DNA from: Methylosinus sp. C49
Lineage (GTDB): Bacteria > Pseudomonadota > Alphaproteobacteria > Rhizobiales > Beijerinckiaceae
Reading direction: 5' to 3'
Assembly (NCBI RefSeq): GCF_009936375.1
Contig: NZ_AP022332.1
Span: 682,001-746,000, forward strand
DNA: 64,000 nucleotides
Both the position numbers and the translations under genes were made by a program. Positions 8,079-18,758 of this stretch are shown here, in pieces (within the stretch, counting starts at the first letter, position 1; each line of letters starts with the position of its first letter). The notes under the pieces are model-generated. The model searched no databases. It saw only the letters and a program-made list of their open reading frames with translations, and was not told where the DNA came from.

Positions 8079-9904
8079 TTCGCCGCCGGAAGCCAGAGCA
8101 CGAAGCGCGCGCCCAGCACCACATCCTCCGGCGCGATCTCGTCGGTTCCCTCCGGCTCCGCCCGCGTGCGGTTCATCGCGCGGATGCGGCCGTTATGCGC
8201 CTCGACGATCTGGCGGGAGATGGAGAGGCCGAGACCGGAATTCTGGCCGAAGCCCTGCTCCGGCCGATCCGTGTAGAAACGCTCGAAAATGCGCTCGAAG
8301 GCATGGGCGGGAATGCCCGGCCCGTCGTCGTCGACGATGATCTCATAGCCGTCGATCGGCTGGCCGCCCGGCCCCATCGCCTGCTCCGGCCGCAGATAGA
8401 CGCGCACATTGCCGCCCTCCGCCGAGAAGGAGCGGGCGTTGCCGATGAGATTGTCGAACACTTGCGCGAGGCGCGAATCATGGCCGAGGATGCGCCAGCG
8501 CCGCCGCGGATCGGCGGGCTGAATGTCGAGCGTGATGGCGACGCCATCGCCGCGATCGAGATCATGCGCCATGCCGACGACGGTCTTCAGCACGCCGGCG
8601 ACATCGACAATGTCCATGTCTGCGCGGGCCAGCTCGGCGTCGAGACGCGAGGCGTCGGAAATATCGCTGATGAGACGGTCGAGCCGTCCGACGTCGTGCT
8701 TGATGATGGTCAGCAGACGCGAGCGCGCATTCTCGTCCTTGACGATGGGCAGAGTCTCCACCGCGCTGCGCAGCGAGGTGAGCGGATTCTTCAGCTCATG
8801 CGCCACATCCGCCGCGAAATGCTCGATCGCCTCTATGCGATTGTAGAGCGCGCGCGTCATGTCGCGCAGCGCGCCGGAGAGATGGCCGATCTCGTCCTGG
8901 CGCTGCGAGAAATCGGGAATCTCCTGCCGCGATTTGACGCCGCGCCGCACGCGATCGGCCGCCTCGGCGAGACGGCGCATGGGCTCGGCGATGGTGCCGG
9001 CGAAGAGCAGCGACAGCAGCAGCATCACGCCGGCCGAGACCAGGAAGATGCGGATGATGCCCCAGCGCTCCTGCGCCAGAATGGCGTCTATGTCGCCGCC
9101 GAGCGTGGAGAGCAGCAGCGCGCCGCGCACCGAGCGGAAGCGCTGCACCGGCACGGCGACCGATATGATGGTCTCGCCCTTGGCGTTGGCCCGCACCACG
9201 GAGAGCGCGCCGCCGGTGAGCGCGGCGGCGACCTCTGGATAGGCTTTGCCATTGCCGGCGCCGATATCCTCATAGAGCGGCAGCTCCGGCCGGCGCGTCC
9301 AACGGCGCAGCGCATTTATGCCCTGCTCGAGATAGCTGGACGATTCGCTCGCGCCGCCCGGCGGCCCGAGATCGAAGCGCAGAATATTGGAGCGGCCGGA
9401 GACGGAGCGCGAGTCGAGCAAGAGATAGCCGTCGCGATCATAGATGCGCGCGCGCGTGCGCGTCGGCGAGACGAGGCGACGCAGCAGCGGGCCGATGCGC
9501 TCGGGATTGAGCGAGAACTCCATCGACGGCTGGCTGCCCTCGGCGAGGCTGTAGCTCTCCCCGGGCGCGAGACGCAGCAGCTTCTCGGGATCGATGGTGA
9601 TCGCGTCCGTGTCGACGGTCGCGGAGGCGGCGATGGCCGCGGCGATGATCTCGCCCTGCGTCTGCAGGCTCTGCACGCGCGCGTCGATCAGACCTTCGCG
9701 AAATTGGTTGAGATAGAGAAAACCGCCGAGCAGCGCCACGAGGCCGCCAAGATTGAGCACGACGATGCGACGCGTGAGCGAGGACGACAGGCGCGACTGA
9801 ATCGCGCGCGTGAGCCGCGCGAAGCGAACCGACGCGGCGCGGCCGATTCGCTTTTGCCGCGCCTGCGTCTCGACGCCATGTTCATTGTCGGTCGTGACTG
9901 TCAT
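8075..9904 (-). CDS. chvG: Sensor histidine kinase ChvG
   Basis: A 609-residue membrane kinase. A first transmembrane helix lies at about residues 46-66, a periplasmic sensor domain follows to about 283, a second helix lies at 284-305, then a HAMP linker, the dimerisation/phosphoacceptor helix with DVAHELKNPLTSLRS (His369), and a GHKL ATPase domain with DDGPGIP and the GLGLSIS box. ChvG/ExoS kinases respond to acid or envelope stress and control envelope genes, motility and carbon use through ChvI. It sits seven bases after chvI and overlaps hprK, the normal Hyphomicrobiales order. Confidence 0.95.
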   Translation of the reverse strand: MTVTTDNEHGVETQARQKRIGRAASVRFARLTRAIQSRLSSSLTRRIVVLNLGGLVALLGGFLYLNQFREGLIDARVQSLQTQGEIIAAAIAASATVDTDAITIDPEKLLRLAPGESYSLAEGSQPSMEFSLNPERIGPLLRRLVSPTRTRARIYDRDGYLLLDSRSVSGRSNILRFDLGPPGGASESSSYLEQGINALRRWTRRPELPLYEDIGAGNGKAYPEVAAALTGGALSVVRANAKGETIISVAVPVQRFRSVRGALLLSTLGGDIDAILAQERWGIIRIFLVSAGVMLLLSLLFAGTIAEPMRRLAEAADRVRRGVKSRQEIPDFSQRQDEIGHLSGALRDMTRALYNRIEAIEHFAADVAHELKNPLTSLRSAVETLPIVKDENARSRLLTIIKHDVGRLDRLISDISDASRLDAELARADMDIVDVAGVLKTVVGMAHDLDRGDGVAITLDIQPADPRRRWRILGHDSRLAQVFDNLIGNARSFSAEGGNVRVYLRPEQAMGPGGQPIDGYEIIVDDDGPGIPAHAFERIFERFYTDRPEQGFGQNSGLGLSISRQIVEAHNGRIRAMNRTRAEPEGTDEIAPEDVVLGARFVLWLPAAK

Positions 9905-9910
9905 GAGCCG

Positions 9911-10618
9911 TTATGGGGCTTCCTTGAAGCGATAGCCGACGCCATAGAGCGTCTCGATCATCTCGAACTCATTGTCGACGACCTTGAACTTCTTGCGCAG
10001 CCGCTTGATGTGGCTGTCGATGGTGCGGTCGTCGACATAGACCTGATCGTCATAGGCCGCGTCCATCAGCGCATTGCGGCTCTTCACCACGCCGGGGCGC
10101 TGCGCCAGCGCTTGCAGGATGAGGAATTCCGTCACCGTGAGCACGACGGGATCGCCGCGCCAGGTGCAGGTGTGGCGCTCCGGGTCCATGACGAGCGCGC
10201 CGCGCTCCAGCACCTTGGCTTCCGATTCCTTCTGCGCGGCGGCTTCCTTGGGATTGGCGCGGCGAAGAATCGCCTTCACGCGCTCCACCAGCAGGCGCTG
10301 CGAGAACGGCTTGTGAATGAAATCGTCGGCGCCCATTTTGAGGCCGAACAATTCGTCGATCTCCTCGTCCTTGGAGGTGAGGAAGATCACCGGAAGGTCG
10401 GATTTCTGCCGCAGACGGCGCAGCAGCTCCATTCCGTCCATGCGCGGCATCTTTATGTCGAAAATGGCGAGGTCCGGCGGATTGGCCCGCAAGCCGTCGA
10501 GCGCGGCGGCGCCGTCGGTATAGGTTTGAACGCGGTAGCCCTCGCCTTCCAGCGCGATCGAGACGGAAGTGAGAATATTGCGGTCGTCGTCGACGAGAGC
10601 GATTGTCGGCATCTTCAA
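9911..10618 (-). CDS. chvI: Response regulator ChvI (OmpR family)
   Basis: A 235-residue regulator with an N-terminal receiver domain and a C-terminal winged helix. The acidic pocket is seen in IALVDDDRN, the phosphorylation site in [11 protein letters not shown] (Asp54), and the conserved lysine in LTSKDEE. The C-terminal half contains the OmpR-type recognition segment [16 protein letters not shown]. It is the first gene of the chvI-chvG-hprK block. In many relatives pckA lies upstream in the opposite direction; here the upstream 780 bases hold no convincing gene. Confidence 0.96.
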   Translation of the reverse strand: MKMPTIALVDDDRNILTSVSIALEGEGYRVQTYTDGAAALDGLRANPPDLAIFDIKMPRMDGMELLRRLRQKSDLPVIFLTSKDEEIDELFGLKMGADDFIHKPFSQRLLVERVKAILRRANPKEAAAQKESEAKVLERGALVMDPERHTCTWRGDPVVLTVTEFLILQALAQRPGVVKSRNALMDAAYDDQVYVDDRTIDSHIKRLRKKFKVVDNEFEMIETLYGVGYRFKEAP

Positions 10619-11404
10619 CCTTTACTGTTTACGTCCGATATCGGGCTCGATGTTCGCTTCGGGGGCCTCGATTTTTGCGCCCGCGCGACTCGTCGTCTCG
10701 GCGGCTCGCCTCGCCGCTTTGGAACATCGCCGTTCGGGCGCCACGTTCCAAGGCGTTGGCGGCCGAAATGTGGCTGGCCTCGGCCATTCGCATGACGTCG
10801 GCCGAAACTGGGCCGACGATCGGCTTCGATGTCGCCTTATATACATAATCGCGACACAAATCACCTACTGCCGTCACAAGGGACGAATCGCCGCGGAAAC
10901 AGGCGGCGAAGCCTTCGCTCGCAAGGCTTCCGCAAAGCGTCGAAAATTTCGATAAAAAGCAAGATGTTGTCGGCGCGTCCGCAGCCGTGCCGCCCCTGCG
11001 CGCAGCGCTCGCGCTCCCGCATGCGCGCGGCCCGCGCCAAAAGCGACGCTCGCGCATCGACGGCGCCGTGATTCGCCGGCGCTTTCGATTCGCGCTGCGC
11101 GGCTAGAGCTCGCGTCCGCTTTCCGCGCATGTGATCGTCGGAGAGCAGCGTGAGCGAGCATTCCCTCGGTCGTCGATTCGTCATAGCCTGCGCGTAGCGT
11201 CCCGACGCCGAGCGAATCGGCGCCGCGCCGGCATGGCCGCGCGCATTCGTGTCGCGCGTCGCGTGCGATTTCAGCACCTCTTCGTTTTCGACAGTGATCG
11301 GCGTCGCGCCGCACAGCGTTTCGGCTGCTCCTCGGGCGCTCGTTCGGCGACGCGCGCGGGCGCGCCTTTCTCATCGGCGCGGCGCCGTCCAGGGGACCGG
11401 CGCA
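10619..11404. other. Intergenic region between chvI and the porin gene
   Basis: No frame here has convincing coding character; the open frames seen on both strands are Arg/Ala-rich by-products of high GC. The stretch 10836-10862 is AT-rich and could hold a chvI promoter. A perfect hairpin has arms 10908-10915 and 10923-10930 (GAAGCCTT / AAGGCTTC) with a seven-base loop and no T-run. Given its 786 bases, a small RNA is possible, but nothing in the sequence proves it. Confidence 0.5.
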
Positions 11405-13108
11405 ATGAATCCTTTTCATTCTCATCGCGCAGAGCTGCTGCGCGGCTCTTTCGCGATCACGCTTCTCCTCGTCTCGACGACATCGTCGAGCGCGAATGAA
11501 GAGGAGTTGCGCGCGGAGGTTCGCGCGCTCACGGAGCGCTTGCACAAGCTCGAGGCGAGATTGGACAAGTCGCAAAAGACCGCGCAGGCCGATAAGAAAA
11601 AGGAGAAGGAGGAGAAGCAGAAAGAGAAGGAAAAAAAGGAGGAGGCGGAAAAGAAAGGGCCGGACAATTTCCGCTTTCGGGGAATCACGATCACGCCCGG
11701 CGGCTTCATCGCGCTCGAAAGCGTCTGGCGCAGCCGTTGGGTCGGCGCCGACGTCAACACGCCGTTTCAGAACATTCCTTATAATTTCTTCGCGACGGGA
11801 CATTCGAGCGAGTTCCGCTTCAGCGCGCGACAGAGTCGTCTGTCCATGCTGGTGAAGGGCGACATCGATCCTTTCACCAAGATCACCGGCTATGTCGAAA
11901 CCGATTTTCTCGGCGCGGCGCAAACCGCCAATTCGAATGAGAGTAATTCCTACAATCTGCGCCTGCGGCAGATGTACACGAATATCGATTGGGATTCGTT
12001 CGGCGCGCATTTCATGGCCGGGCAGGCGTGGTCGCTGGTGACGTTGAACAAGGTCGGCATAAAGCCGGACACGACGATTCAGCCGCTCACCATCGATGCG
12101 CAATATGTTCCCGGCTATGTCTGGGCGCGGCAGCCCGGCATGCGCCTCACTGTGGATTTCAACAAGGAATTCTGGCTCGCCTTCGCCGCCGAGGGCGCCG
12201 CCACCACTTTCACCGGCTATGGCTCCCTCCCTCCGGGCTTCTTCGGCACGACCGCTCTGCCGCTGCAAAATCCGATATTGTTCGGACAAGCGGCGGGCGG
12301 CGGCCTGTTCAACATTGTGAACAGCTATTCGCTCAATCGCGCGCCCGATCTCATCGGCAAAGCCGCATGGGACGCCAGTCTCGGCGATCGAACCGTGCAT
12401 TTGGAGGGCTTCGGCCTGGCGCGCAATTTCACAACGCGCGCTTACTGGGGAAATCGCAACGCTTGGGGCGGCGGCTTCGGAGCCGGCCTATTCGCGCCGG
12501 TTCTCCCCGGCCTCCTCGATTTCCAAGTTTCCGGCGCCATCGGCCATGGAATCGGCCGCTATGGCGCCGGGCAGCTCGCGGACTCGACATGGTCGGTCTT
12601 CGACGGCGGCCCGCTGCCGATCAACGAGCGCATGATTCTCATCGGCGGCGTCCTGCATCCGCGGCCCGATCTCGACATATACGCCTATGCCGGCGGCGAG
12701 TTCACGCGCGCCAATCCGCAATATGTCGCCGTGCCGGGCAATGTCATTTTCGGCGGCTTCGCCAATCCCTATTTCAACAATCTGGGCTGCAACATAGAGA
12801 ATGAGGCGCTGACGACGACGGCCTTCCTCTCCGGCGGCACGGCGGCCAATGTTCCATTGGGCGGCGCTTTGGCCTGCGCCGGAATCATCAAAGACATTCG
12901 GCAAGTCACCGGCGGCTTCTGGCATACATTATACGAAGGCCAGTTCGGCAAGGTGCGCGGCGGCGTGCAATATTCCTACACGGTGAAGGACGGTTATTTC
13001 GGCGTCGGCGGCGCGCCGCAGGCGCGCGACAGCATGGTGTTCACCAGCTTTCGCTATTATCCGTTCGAGGGCGCCGCGCCGACCATTCCCGTGCTCGCCA
13101 AATTCTGA
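11405..13108 (+). CDS. Outer-membrane porin with an N-terminal coiled coil
   Basis: A 567-residue exported protein. A signal peptide covers about residues 1-34 (SFAITLLLVSTTSSSA). It is followed by a heptad-like coiled coil (ELRAEVRALTERLHKLEARL) and a very Lys/Glu-rich stretch of some 30 residues, after which the rest has the alternating aromatic/Gly pattern of a beta barrel (for example MYTNIDWDSFGAHFMAGQAW). The last residue pattern is less clear than in classical porins. The short coiled coil is of the type that forms a periplasmic stalk in trimeric porins. ATG 11405 gives a clean signal peptide and has AGGGGA upstream; the longer frame from 11249 is not supported. Confidence 0.8.
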   Translation: MNPFHSHRAELLRGSFAITLLLVSTTSSSANEEELRAEVRALTERLHKLEARLDKSQKTAQADKKKEKEEKQKEKEKKEEAEKKGPDNFRFRGITITPGGFIALESVWRSRWVGADVNTPFQNIPYNFFATGHSSEFRFSARQSRLSMLVKGDIDPFTKITGYVETDFLGAAQTANSNESNSYNLRLRQMYTNIDWDSFGAHFMAGQAWSLVTLNKVGIKPDTTIQPLTIDAQYVPGYVWARQPGMRLTVDFNKEFWLAFAAEGAATTFTGYGSLPPGFFGTTALPLQNPILFGQAAGGGLFNIVNSYSLNRAPDLIGKAAWDASLGDRTVHLEGFGLARNFTTRAYWGNRNAWGGGFGAGLFAPVLPGLLDFQVSGAIGHGIGRYGAGQLADSTWSVFDGGPLPINERMILIGGVLHPRPDLDIYAYAGGEFTRANPQYVAVPGNVIFGGFANPYFNNLGCNIENEALTTTAFLSGGTAANVPLGGALACAGIIKDIRQVTGGFWHTLYEGQFGKVRGGVQYSYTVKDGYFGVGGAPQARDSMVFTSFRYYPFEGAAPTIPVLAKF

Positions 13109-13122
13109 CGAAGCCTCGCGCG

Positions 13123-14604
13123 TCAATCCGTCCAATCGAAGGAGCGCGTCACCGCCTTCGCCCATTTGGCGATGCGGCGGTCGCGCTCTTCCTTCGACAT
13201 CGTCGGGCTCCATCTTTTCTCGGCGCGCCAATGCGCGGCGATCTCGCGCTTGTCTTTCCAAAAGCCGACGGCCAGTCCTGCGGCATAGGCGGCGCCGAGC
13301 GCCGTCGTCTCTATGCAGCGTGGCCGCACGACGGGAGCGCCGAGAATATCGGCCTGAAACTGCATCAGCAGCGCATTGACCGCCATGCCGCCGTCGACGC
13401 GCAGCTCCTCCAGCGCGACGCCGGAATCGGCCGCCATCGCCGCGACGACGTCGCGCGTCTGAAAGGCGACGGCTTCCAGCGCGGCGCGCGCGATATGCGC
13501 TTTCGTCGAGAAGCGCGTGAGGCCGGCGATGATCCCGCGCGCGCTCTCGCGCCAATAGGGCGCATAGAGGCCGGAGAATGCGGGCGTGAAATAGACGTCG
13601 CCATTGTCGGGAACGCTCGCCGCCAGCGCTTCTATATCCGCGCTCTTCTCGATAATTCCGAGATTGTCGCGCAGCCATTGCACCAGCGCGCCGGCGATGG
13701 CGACGGAGCCCTCGAGCGCATAGACGGGCTTCGCGTCGCCGAGCTTGTAGGCGAGCGTCGTCAGCAGGCCTTTGGTGGAGAGACGCGGCGTCTCGCCGAT
13801 GTTCATCAGCAGAAAGCATCCTGTGCCATAGGTGTTTTTCGCGTCGCCGGGCGCAAAGCAGGCCTGTCCGATCAGCGCCGCATGCTGATCGCCGAGCGCG
13901 CCCGACAGCGGCGCGCCTGCGAGCGGCGCGCGGCAGGCGCCATAGATTTCGCTCGAGGAGAGAATCTGCGGCAGGCAGGCGCGCGGAATGTCGAAGAGCG
14001 CGAGCAGCTCATCGTCCCATTGCAGCGTCTCGAGATTCATCAGCTGCGTGCGCGCGGCGTTGGTGGCGTCGGTGAAATGGCGCCCGGTCAGATTCCAGGC
14101 GATCCACGAATCCATCGTGCCGAACAGCGCTTCGCCGGCGGCTGCCTTCTCGCGCGCGCCGGGAATGTTCTCGAAGAGCCAGATGAGCTTCAGGCTGGAG
14201 AAATAGGTGGAGAGCGGCAGGCCCGTCTTCGCGCGCAAGCGATCCTTGCCGCCCTGCGCGGAAAAGCGCGCGACCAGCGCGTCGGTGCGCGTGTCCATCC
14301 AGACGATGGCGTTGTGCAGCGGCGCGCCCGTGCGGCGATCCCACAGCAGCGTCGTCTCGCGCTGATTGGTGAGGCCGACGCAGGCGAGATCGGCCGGCGT
14401 CAGCCCCGCCTTGTTCAAGGCCCCCGCGATGACGCTCTGCGTGTTGCGCCAGATTTCCGCCGCGTCATGCTCCACCCAGCCGGGGCGCGGATAGATTTGC
14501 GCATGCTCGCGCTGGTCGAGCGCGACGATCTCGCCCTCATGATCGAAGAGGATGAAGCGCGAGCTCGTCGTGCCCTGGTCGATCGCGCCGACATATCTGG
14601 TCAT
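13123..14604 (-). CDS. glpK: Glycerol kinase
   Basis: A 493-residue FGGY-family kinase that makes glycerol 3-phosphate from glycerol and ATP. It starts [20 protein letters not shown], the usual GlpK start with the ATP-binding DQGTTS loop, and has [17 protein letters not shown] and [11 protein letters not shown] farther on. The length is normal. The open frame runs upstream to 15360, but that part is antisense to a methyltransferase gene. Partner enzyme GlpD lies 770 bases away on the same strand. No glpF transporter or glpR repressor is in the window. Confidence 0.96.
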   Translation of the reverse strand: MTRYVGAIDQGTTSSRFILFDHEGEIVALDQREHAQIYPRPGWVEHDAAEIWRNTQSVIAGALNKAGLTPADLACVGLTNQRETTLLWDRRTGAPLHNAIVWMDTRTDALVARFSAQGGKDRLRAKTGLPLSTYFSSLKLIWLFENIPGAREKAAAGEALFGTMDSWIAWNLTGRHFTDATNAARTQLMNLETLQWDDELLALFDIPRACLPQILSSSEIYGACRAPLAGAPLSGALGDQHAALIGQACFAPGDAKNTYGTGCFLLMNIGETPRLSTKGLLTTLAYKLGDAKPVYALEGSVAIAGALVQWLRDNLGIIEKSADIEALAASVPDNGDVYFTPAFSGLYAPYWRESARGIIAGLTRFSTKAHIARAALEAVAFQTRDVVAAMAADSGVALEELRVDGGMAVNALLMQFQADILGAPVVRPRCIETTALGAAYAAGLAVGFWKDKREIAAHWRAEKRWSPTMSKEERDRRIAKWAKAVTRSFDWTD

Positions 14605-14691
14605 GACCGCTCCGCCTCTGTCCTTTCGCGCCACGAAGACACGAGATGCGCTAAATGTTATGAGAGCAAAAACTCGAGGAACGGGTCCGAG

Positions 14692-15393
14692 ATGACGAAC
14701 CAGCCTACCGACGCATTCTTCGCCGCCTGGCGCACCTATCGCAAGATCGTCGACACGAATTACATGTTCCATCGCGAGATCGGCGAGCGCGTCGAGGAGA
14801 CGCTGCGCGCCGCCTTCGGCGGTGAGGGTTTTTCCATTCTCGACCTCGGCTGCGGCGACGCCTCTGTCTTCGCGCCGCGGCTCGCGCGGCTCCGTCCCAA
14901 TCGCTATGTCGGCGTCGATCTCTCCGAGACCGCGCTCGGCCTCGCCGCCGAGAATTTGAAAATTCTCGCCTGCCCGGCGGAGCTGCGCCGCGAGGATCTG
15001 CTCGCCGCCGTCGGCTCGGGCGAGGAGCGCTTCGACGTCATTCATACGAGCTTCGCCGTGCATCACCTTTCCACGGAGCAGAAGGCCGAATTCTTCCGCC
15101 GCGCCGCCGCGCGCCTTTCCGAGCGCGGGCTGCTGCTGATGACCGATGTAATGCGCGAGGAGGACGAGACGCTGCCCCTCTATCACGCCCATTATGTGGA
15201 ATGGCTGCGCCGCGACTGGAGCGAGCTGACGCTCGAGGAGCGCGAGACGACCTGCGCGCATCTCGTCGAGAACGATATGCCGGAGAGCTTCTCCATTCTG
15301 CAGGCGCAGGCGCGCGCGGCGGGCCTCGAGGCGGCGCCGATCGCCGCCTTTCGCTGGCACAAGGTGGCGCGCTTCACGCCCCGCGCGGGGTGA
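14692..15393 (+). CDS. Class I SAM-dependent methyltransferase
   Basis: A 233-residue protein with the SAM-binding motif [12 protein letters not shown] (about residues 48-59), the acidic end of the second strand in YVGVDLSE, and the post-motif [14 protein letters not shown]. The fold is that of UbiE/Trans-aconitate-type enzymes, and the substrate is not visible. It is transcribed opposite to glpK and glpD and sits between them; its last 20 bases overlap the end of glpD tail to tail. A wider open frame upstream is antisense to glpK and is rejected. Confidence 0.85.
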   Translation: MTNQPTDAFFAAWRTYRKIVDTNYMFHREIGERVEETLRAAFGGEGFSILDLGCGDASVFAPRLARLRPNRYVGVDLSETALGLAAENLKILACPAELRREDLLAAVGSGEERFDVIHTSFAVHHLSTEQKAEFFRRAAARLSERGLLLMTDVMREEDETLPLYHAHYVEWLRRDWSELTLEERETTCAHLVENDMPESFSILQAQARAAGLEAAPIAAFRWHKVARFTPRAG

Positions 15394-16864
15394 GCGCGCG
15401 GGTCAGCCTCTCCGTCTGCGCCGAATCGAACCACAGGCCGAGCTTGGAGCGCCGCCACAGCACATCCTCGGCCGTGCGCGCCCATTCCTGCGCGCGCAGA
15501 TAATCGAGCTCGGCCTCGGTGAGGCCGCAGCCCAAATCCGCGCCGAGATCGGCGAGAGATTTCGCCGGCGCCAAAAAGCGCCAAGCCCGCGTCCCATAGG
15601 CGCCGACGAGCCGGCGCGCGAGGCGGGACCCTAGAAACGGCTTGGCGAGCTCCAGCTCCGCGACAAAGGCGCCGAAGCCGGCCGCGCCTATGTCGCCGCC
15701 GGGCAGAATGGCGCCTGCCGTCCAGGCGGCGCGCATATTCGGAAAGAAGGGCGCGAGCGTCTCCAGCGCATGTTCGGCGAGGCGGCGCGCCGTGGTGATC
15801 TTGCCGCCGAAAATCGACAGGGCCGGCGCCTCTTCCGCCCGCGCGTCGAGATCGAAAGCGTAATCGCGCGTGACGACGGAGGCCTCGAGCGCGCCATCGT
15901 CATAGAGCGGGCGCAGGCCTGAATAGGTCCAGACGACATCGCTGCGCGCGATCTTCTTCTCGAAGAAATGATTCACCGCCGCGATGAGATAATCCGTCTC
16001 CTCGTCGCTGATCGCCACCGGACCCGGCGCTGCGGGAAAAGGAATGTCGGTGGTGCCGACGAGGGTGAAATCCTCCTCGAAGGGAATGGCGAAAATGATG
16101 CGCTTGTCCGGCCGCTGCAGCATATAGGCTTGCGCGCCCTCATAGAGCTTGCGCGTGACGATATGCGAGCCTTTCACCAGCCGCACATGCTTGCGCGAGC
16201 TGAGGCCGAGACGATGCTCCAGCGTCTCTGAGACGAAGGGGCCGGAGGCGTTGACGAGCGCGCGGGCGCGGACCTCCTCGAGCTTGCCATCGGCGCCGGC
16301 GACGCTGGCGATCCATTGCGCGCCGTCCCGTCGCGCGCCGACGAGCCGCGCGCCGATGCGAATTTGCGCGCCGCGCTCGACAGCGTCCAGCGCCTCCAGC
16401 ACGACGAGGCGCGAATCATCGACGCGGCAATCGTAATAGGAGAAGCCGAGGCGATGATCGGCGGTCAGCGGCGCGCCGAATTTCGCGCCGGCGAGGGCGA
16501 CCGTCGAGGAGCCGGGGATGCGCTTTCGCCGCGCCAGATGGTCATAAAGCAGAAGCCCCAGCCGCACGAGCCAGGCGGGGCGGATCGCGCTCTCATGCGG
16601 CAGGATGAATTGCAGCGGGTGGATGATATGCGGCGCGGCGGCGAGCAGCAGCTCGCGCTCGGCCAAGGCCTCGTGAACGAGGCGGAACTCATATTGCTCG
16701 AGATAGCGCAGCCCGCCATGGACCAGCTTGGTGGAGGCGGAGGAGGTCGCGGCGGCGAGGTCCTTGCTCTCGAGCAGAAGCACGCTCAGCCCGCGTCCGG
16801 CGGCGTCGCGCGCTATGGCGCAGCCATTGACGCCGCCGCCGACGATAAGCAGATCGAAGACCAT
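15374..16864 (-). CDS. glpD: Glycerol-3-phosphate dehydrogenase, aerobic
   Basis: A 496-residue FAD-linked membrane-associated dehydrogenase that oxidises glycerol 3-phosphate to dihydroxyacetone phosphate and feeds electrons to quinone. The N-terminal dinucleotide fold is plain ([20 protein letters not shown]), followed by [16 protein letters not shown], the active-site region of the family, and [11 protein letters not shown]. The C-terminal domain contains [16 protein letters not shown]. It forms the catabolic partner of glpK on the same strand. The ends of glpD and the neighbouring methyltransferase overlap. Confidence 0.95.
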   Translation of the reverse strand: MVFDLLIVGGGVNGCAIARDAAGRGLSVLLLESKDLAAATSSASTKLVHGGLRYLEQYEFRLVHEALAERELLLAAAPHIIHPLQFILPHESAIRPAWLVRLGLLLYDHLARRKRIPGSSTVALAGAKFGAPLTADHRLGFSYYDCRVDDSRLVVLEALDAVERGAQIRIGARLVGARRDGAQWIASVAGADGKLEEVRARALVNASGPFVSETLEHRLGLSSRKHVRLVKGSHIVTRKLYEGAQAYMLQRPDKRIIFAIPFEEDFTLVGTTDIPFPAAPGPVAISDEETDYLIAAVNHFFEKKIARSDVVWTYSGLRPLYDDGALEASVVTRDYAFDLDARAEEAPALSIFGGKITTARRLAEHALETLAPFFPNMRAAWTAGAILPGGDIGAAGFGAFVAELELAKPFLGSRLARRLVGAYGTRAWRFLAPAKSLADLGADLGCGLTEAELDYLRAQEWARTAEDVLWRRSKLGLWFDSAQTERLTRALTPRGA

Positions 16865-16932
16865 TGCCGGCTCCCTCCGCGATTTTGCTCGCGAAGAGAA
16901 AGTAGAGCCGAGAGCTGAAAGATTCGCCAGCG

Positions 16933-17045
16933 CCCCCTCCCCAACCCTCCCCCGCTGCGCGGGAGAGGGAGTAGATTCGGCGCGTCATCGAGGCTTCGCG
17001 AAATGCTTGCCGTCCCCCGCTCCCGCGAAGCGGGGGAGGGAGGGG
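16933..17045. repeat. Pair of GC-rich hairpin (REP-like) elements
   Basis: Two related GC-rich inverted repeats separated by about 40 bases. The first (about 16945-16970) pairs CCCTCCCCCGC with GCGGGAGAGGG, with mismatches. The second has perfect nine-base arms 17013-17021 and 17029-17037 (TCCCCCGCT / AGCGGGGGA) and a seven-base loop. They lie between the starts of glpD and the end of the helicase gene. This C/G-rich hairpin type recurs between genes in many Hyphomicrobiales genomes; copies elsewhere in this genome cannot be checked here. Confidence 0.6.
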
Positions 17046-17076
17046 CCTGCGCGGTCCCCTCCCGCTCCAATGCAGC

Positions 17077-18468
17077 TTACTCGGAGGCGCGTGAGCGCGG
17101 CGCGGAATGGTCCGGCCGGCGGGCGGCGGCCGGCTTGGCGCGGCGGCGCTGCTGCTGCTGCGGGGGTCGCCCATGCTCGGCGGGCTTGCCCGGATGGCGC
17201 GCGGCGCGGCCCGGCTCCTGATGCGTGCGGCGATGCTCGTGCGGACGGCGCGGCGAGTCGCCCTCGGCCGGGGCGGCGCCCGGCGCGCTGCGTCGGTCGG
17301 TGATCGGCAGCGTCTGGCGCGTCACGCGCTCGATCTGCTTGAGCAGCGAGCGCTCGCTATTGTCGCAGAGCGAGACGGCGGCGCCCGTCGCGCCGGCGCG
17401 CGCGGTGCGGCCGATACGGTGGACATAGGCCTCGGGCGTTTCCGGCAGCTCGAAATTCACGACATGGGAGACCCCGTCGATATCGATGCCGCGGGCGGCG
17501 ATATCGGTGGCCACCAGCGCGCGGGTGCGGCCGGAGCGGAAATCCTCGAGCGCGCGCTGGCGCTGATTCTGGCTCTTATTGCCGTGGATCGCCGAGGCGC
17601 CGACGCCATTCGCGTCGAGATGCTGCGCCACGCGATCGGCGCCGCGCTTGGTGCGCGTGAAGACGATGGCGCGCGAGAAGTTCCGATCGGCGAAAAGCTC
17701 CAGCAGAACGTCGCGCTTGGCCGCGCCGTCCACCATGATCACCCGCTGGTCCACGCGCTCGGCCGTCGTCGCCGCCGGCGTCACCTTGACGGTGATGGGG
17801 TCGCGCAGCATGTCGTCGGCGAGCGAGGCGATCTCCTTCGGCATGGTCGCCGAGAAGAAGAGATTCTGCCGCTCCTTGGGAAGGCGCGAGACGATCTTGC
17901 GAATGGGGACGATGAAGCCGAGGTCGAGCATATGATCGGCCTCGTCCAGCACGATCGTCCGCGTCGACTCGAGCCGCAGATGATTGGAGGAGACATGGTC
18001 GAGCAGGCGGCCGGGCGTCGCGACGAGAACGTCGAGCCCGCCGGCGAGCATGCGGATCTGCGGACCATGGGCCACGCCGCCGACGATGACGCCGATGCTG
18101 ATGCGGGCGAATTGCGCATAGGCGCGGAAGCTGTCGGCGATCTGCGCGGCCAGCTCACGCGTCGGGGCGAGCACCAGAACGCGCGTCGTGTTGGGGGCGG
18201 GGCGGCGGCGGTCCTCGAGCAGCCGTTGCAGGATCGGCAGAGCGAAGGCGGCGGTCTTGCCGGTGCCCGTCTGGGCGATGCCGAGCAGGTCGCGGCCTTG
18301 GAGAAGCGCGGGGATCGCCTGAGCCTGGATCGGCGTAGGCGTCACGTAATCTTCCTGCGCGAGCGCGCGCAGAATGACCTCGGCGAAGCCGAGATCGGCG
18401 AAATTGGTCACTGCGTAACTTTCGAAATAGGCCGCATGCGCGCGAGAACGTCTCCCGTGCGAGGCCAT
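17077..18468 (-). CDS. DEAD-box RNA helicase (RhlE-like)
   Basis: A 463-residue ATP-dependent RNA helicase. All core motifs are visible: the Q-motif region [17 protein letters not shown], Walker [35 protein letters not shown], and in the second domain [14 protein letters not shown] and [10 protein letters not shown]. The C-terminal tail of about 80 residues is rich in Arg, His, Pro and Gln, as in RhlE-type enzymes, and probably binds RNA. The role is likely ribosome assembly or mRNA turnover, often in the cold. The start is unclear: ATG 18468 and an in-frame GTG at 18411 (TNFADLGF) both lack a strong ribosome site. Confidence 0.9.
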   Translation of the reverse strand: MASHGRRSRAHAAYFESYAVTNFADLGFAEVILRALAQEDYVTPTPIQAQAIPALLQGRDLLGIAQTGTGKTAAFALPILQRLLEDRRRPAPNTTRVLVLAPTRELAAQIADSFRAYAQFARISIGVIVGGVAHGPQIRMLAGGLDVLVATPGRLLDHVSSNHLRLESTRTIVLDEADHMLDLGFIVPIRKIVSRLPKERQNLFFSATMPKEIASLADDMLRDPITVKVTPAATTAERVDQRVIMVDGAAKRDVLLELFADRNFSRAIVFTRTKRGADRVAQHLDANGVGASAIHGNKSQNQRQRALEDFRSGRTRALVATDIAARGIDIDGVSHVVNFELPETPEAYVHRIGRTARAGATGAAVSLCDNSERSLLKQIERVTRQTLPITDRRSAPGAAPAEGDSPRRPHEHRRTHQEPGRAARHPGKPAEHGRPPQQQQRRRAKPAAARRPDHSAPRSRASE

Positions 18469-18758
18469 GCAGCGATGGATGGGAGACCTGCCCCGCGTAT
18501 CGGGCCGTCATCGTGATGAGGACCCGCTCTACGGCTCCGATCCCCTGTGGGAAGCGATCCACGCGGCCGGAACGAGTCACGCTGCATTGCAGCAAGAACG
18601 TAGGTAAAGAGAATTCAAGGCTCTGTCAATCGGCAATCGCGCAGTTTGCGCCATTGTGGCGCTTTGGCCGCGCGCGGCAGGCGTGGCCGTGGACTATGCT
18701 TCGCCCGTTCGCCGCCATATAGAGCATAGGATATTCCGAACCCTCGAAGGTCCGCGCC

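Noticed and set aside
8195-10795. An 866-codon frame on the plus strand across chvG and chvI
   Set aside because: It is antisense to two genes with complete, recognisable domains and has Arg/Ala/Asp-rich shadow composition.
10861-11277. Open frames in the chvI-porin gap as genes
   Set aside because: They are Arg-rich, overlap one another on both strands and have no domain pattern or ribosome site.
13231-14691. N-terminal extension of the methyltransferase frame
   Set aside because: It is antisense to glpK, and the methyltransferase fold begins after ATG 14692.
14605-15360. N-terminal extension of the glpK frame
   Set aside because: It is antisense to the methyltransferase; GlpK begins at the conserved [11 protein letters not shown].
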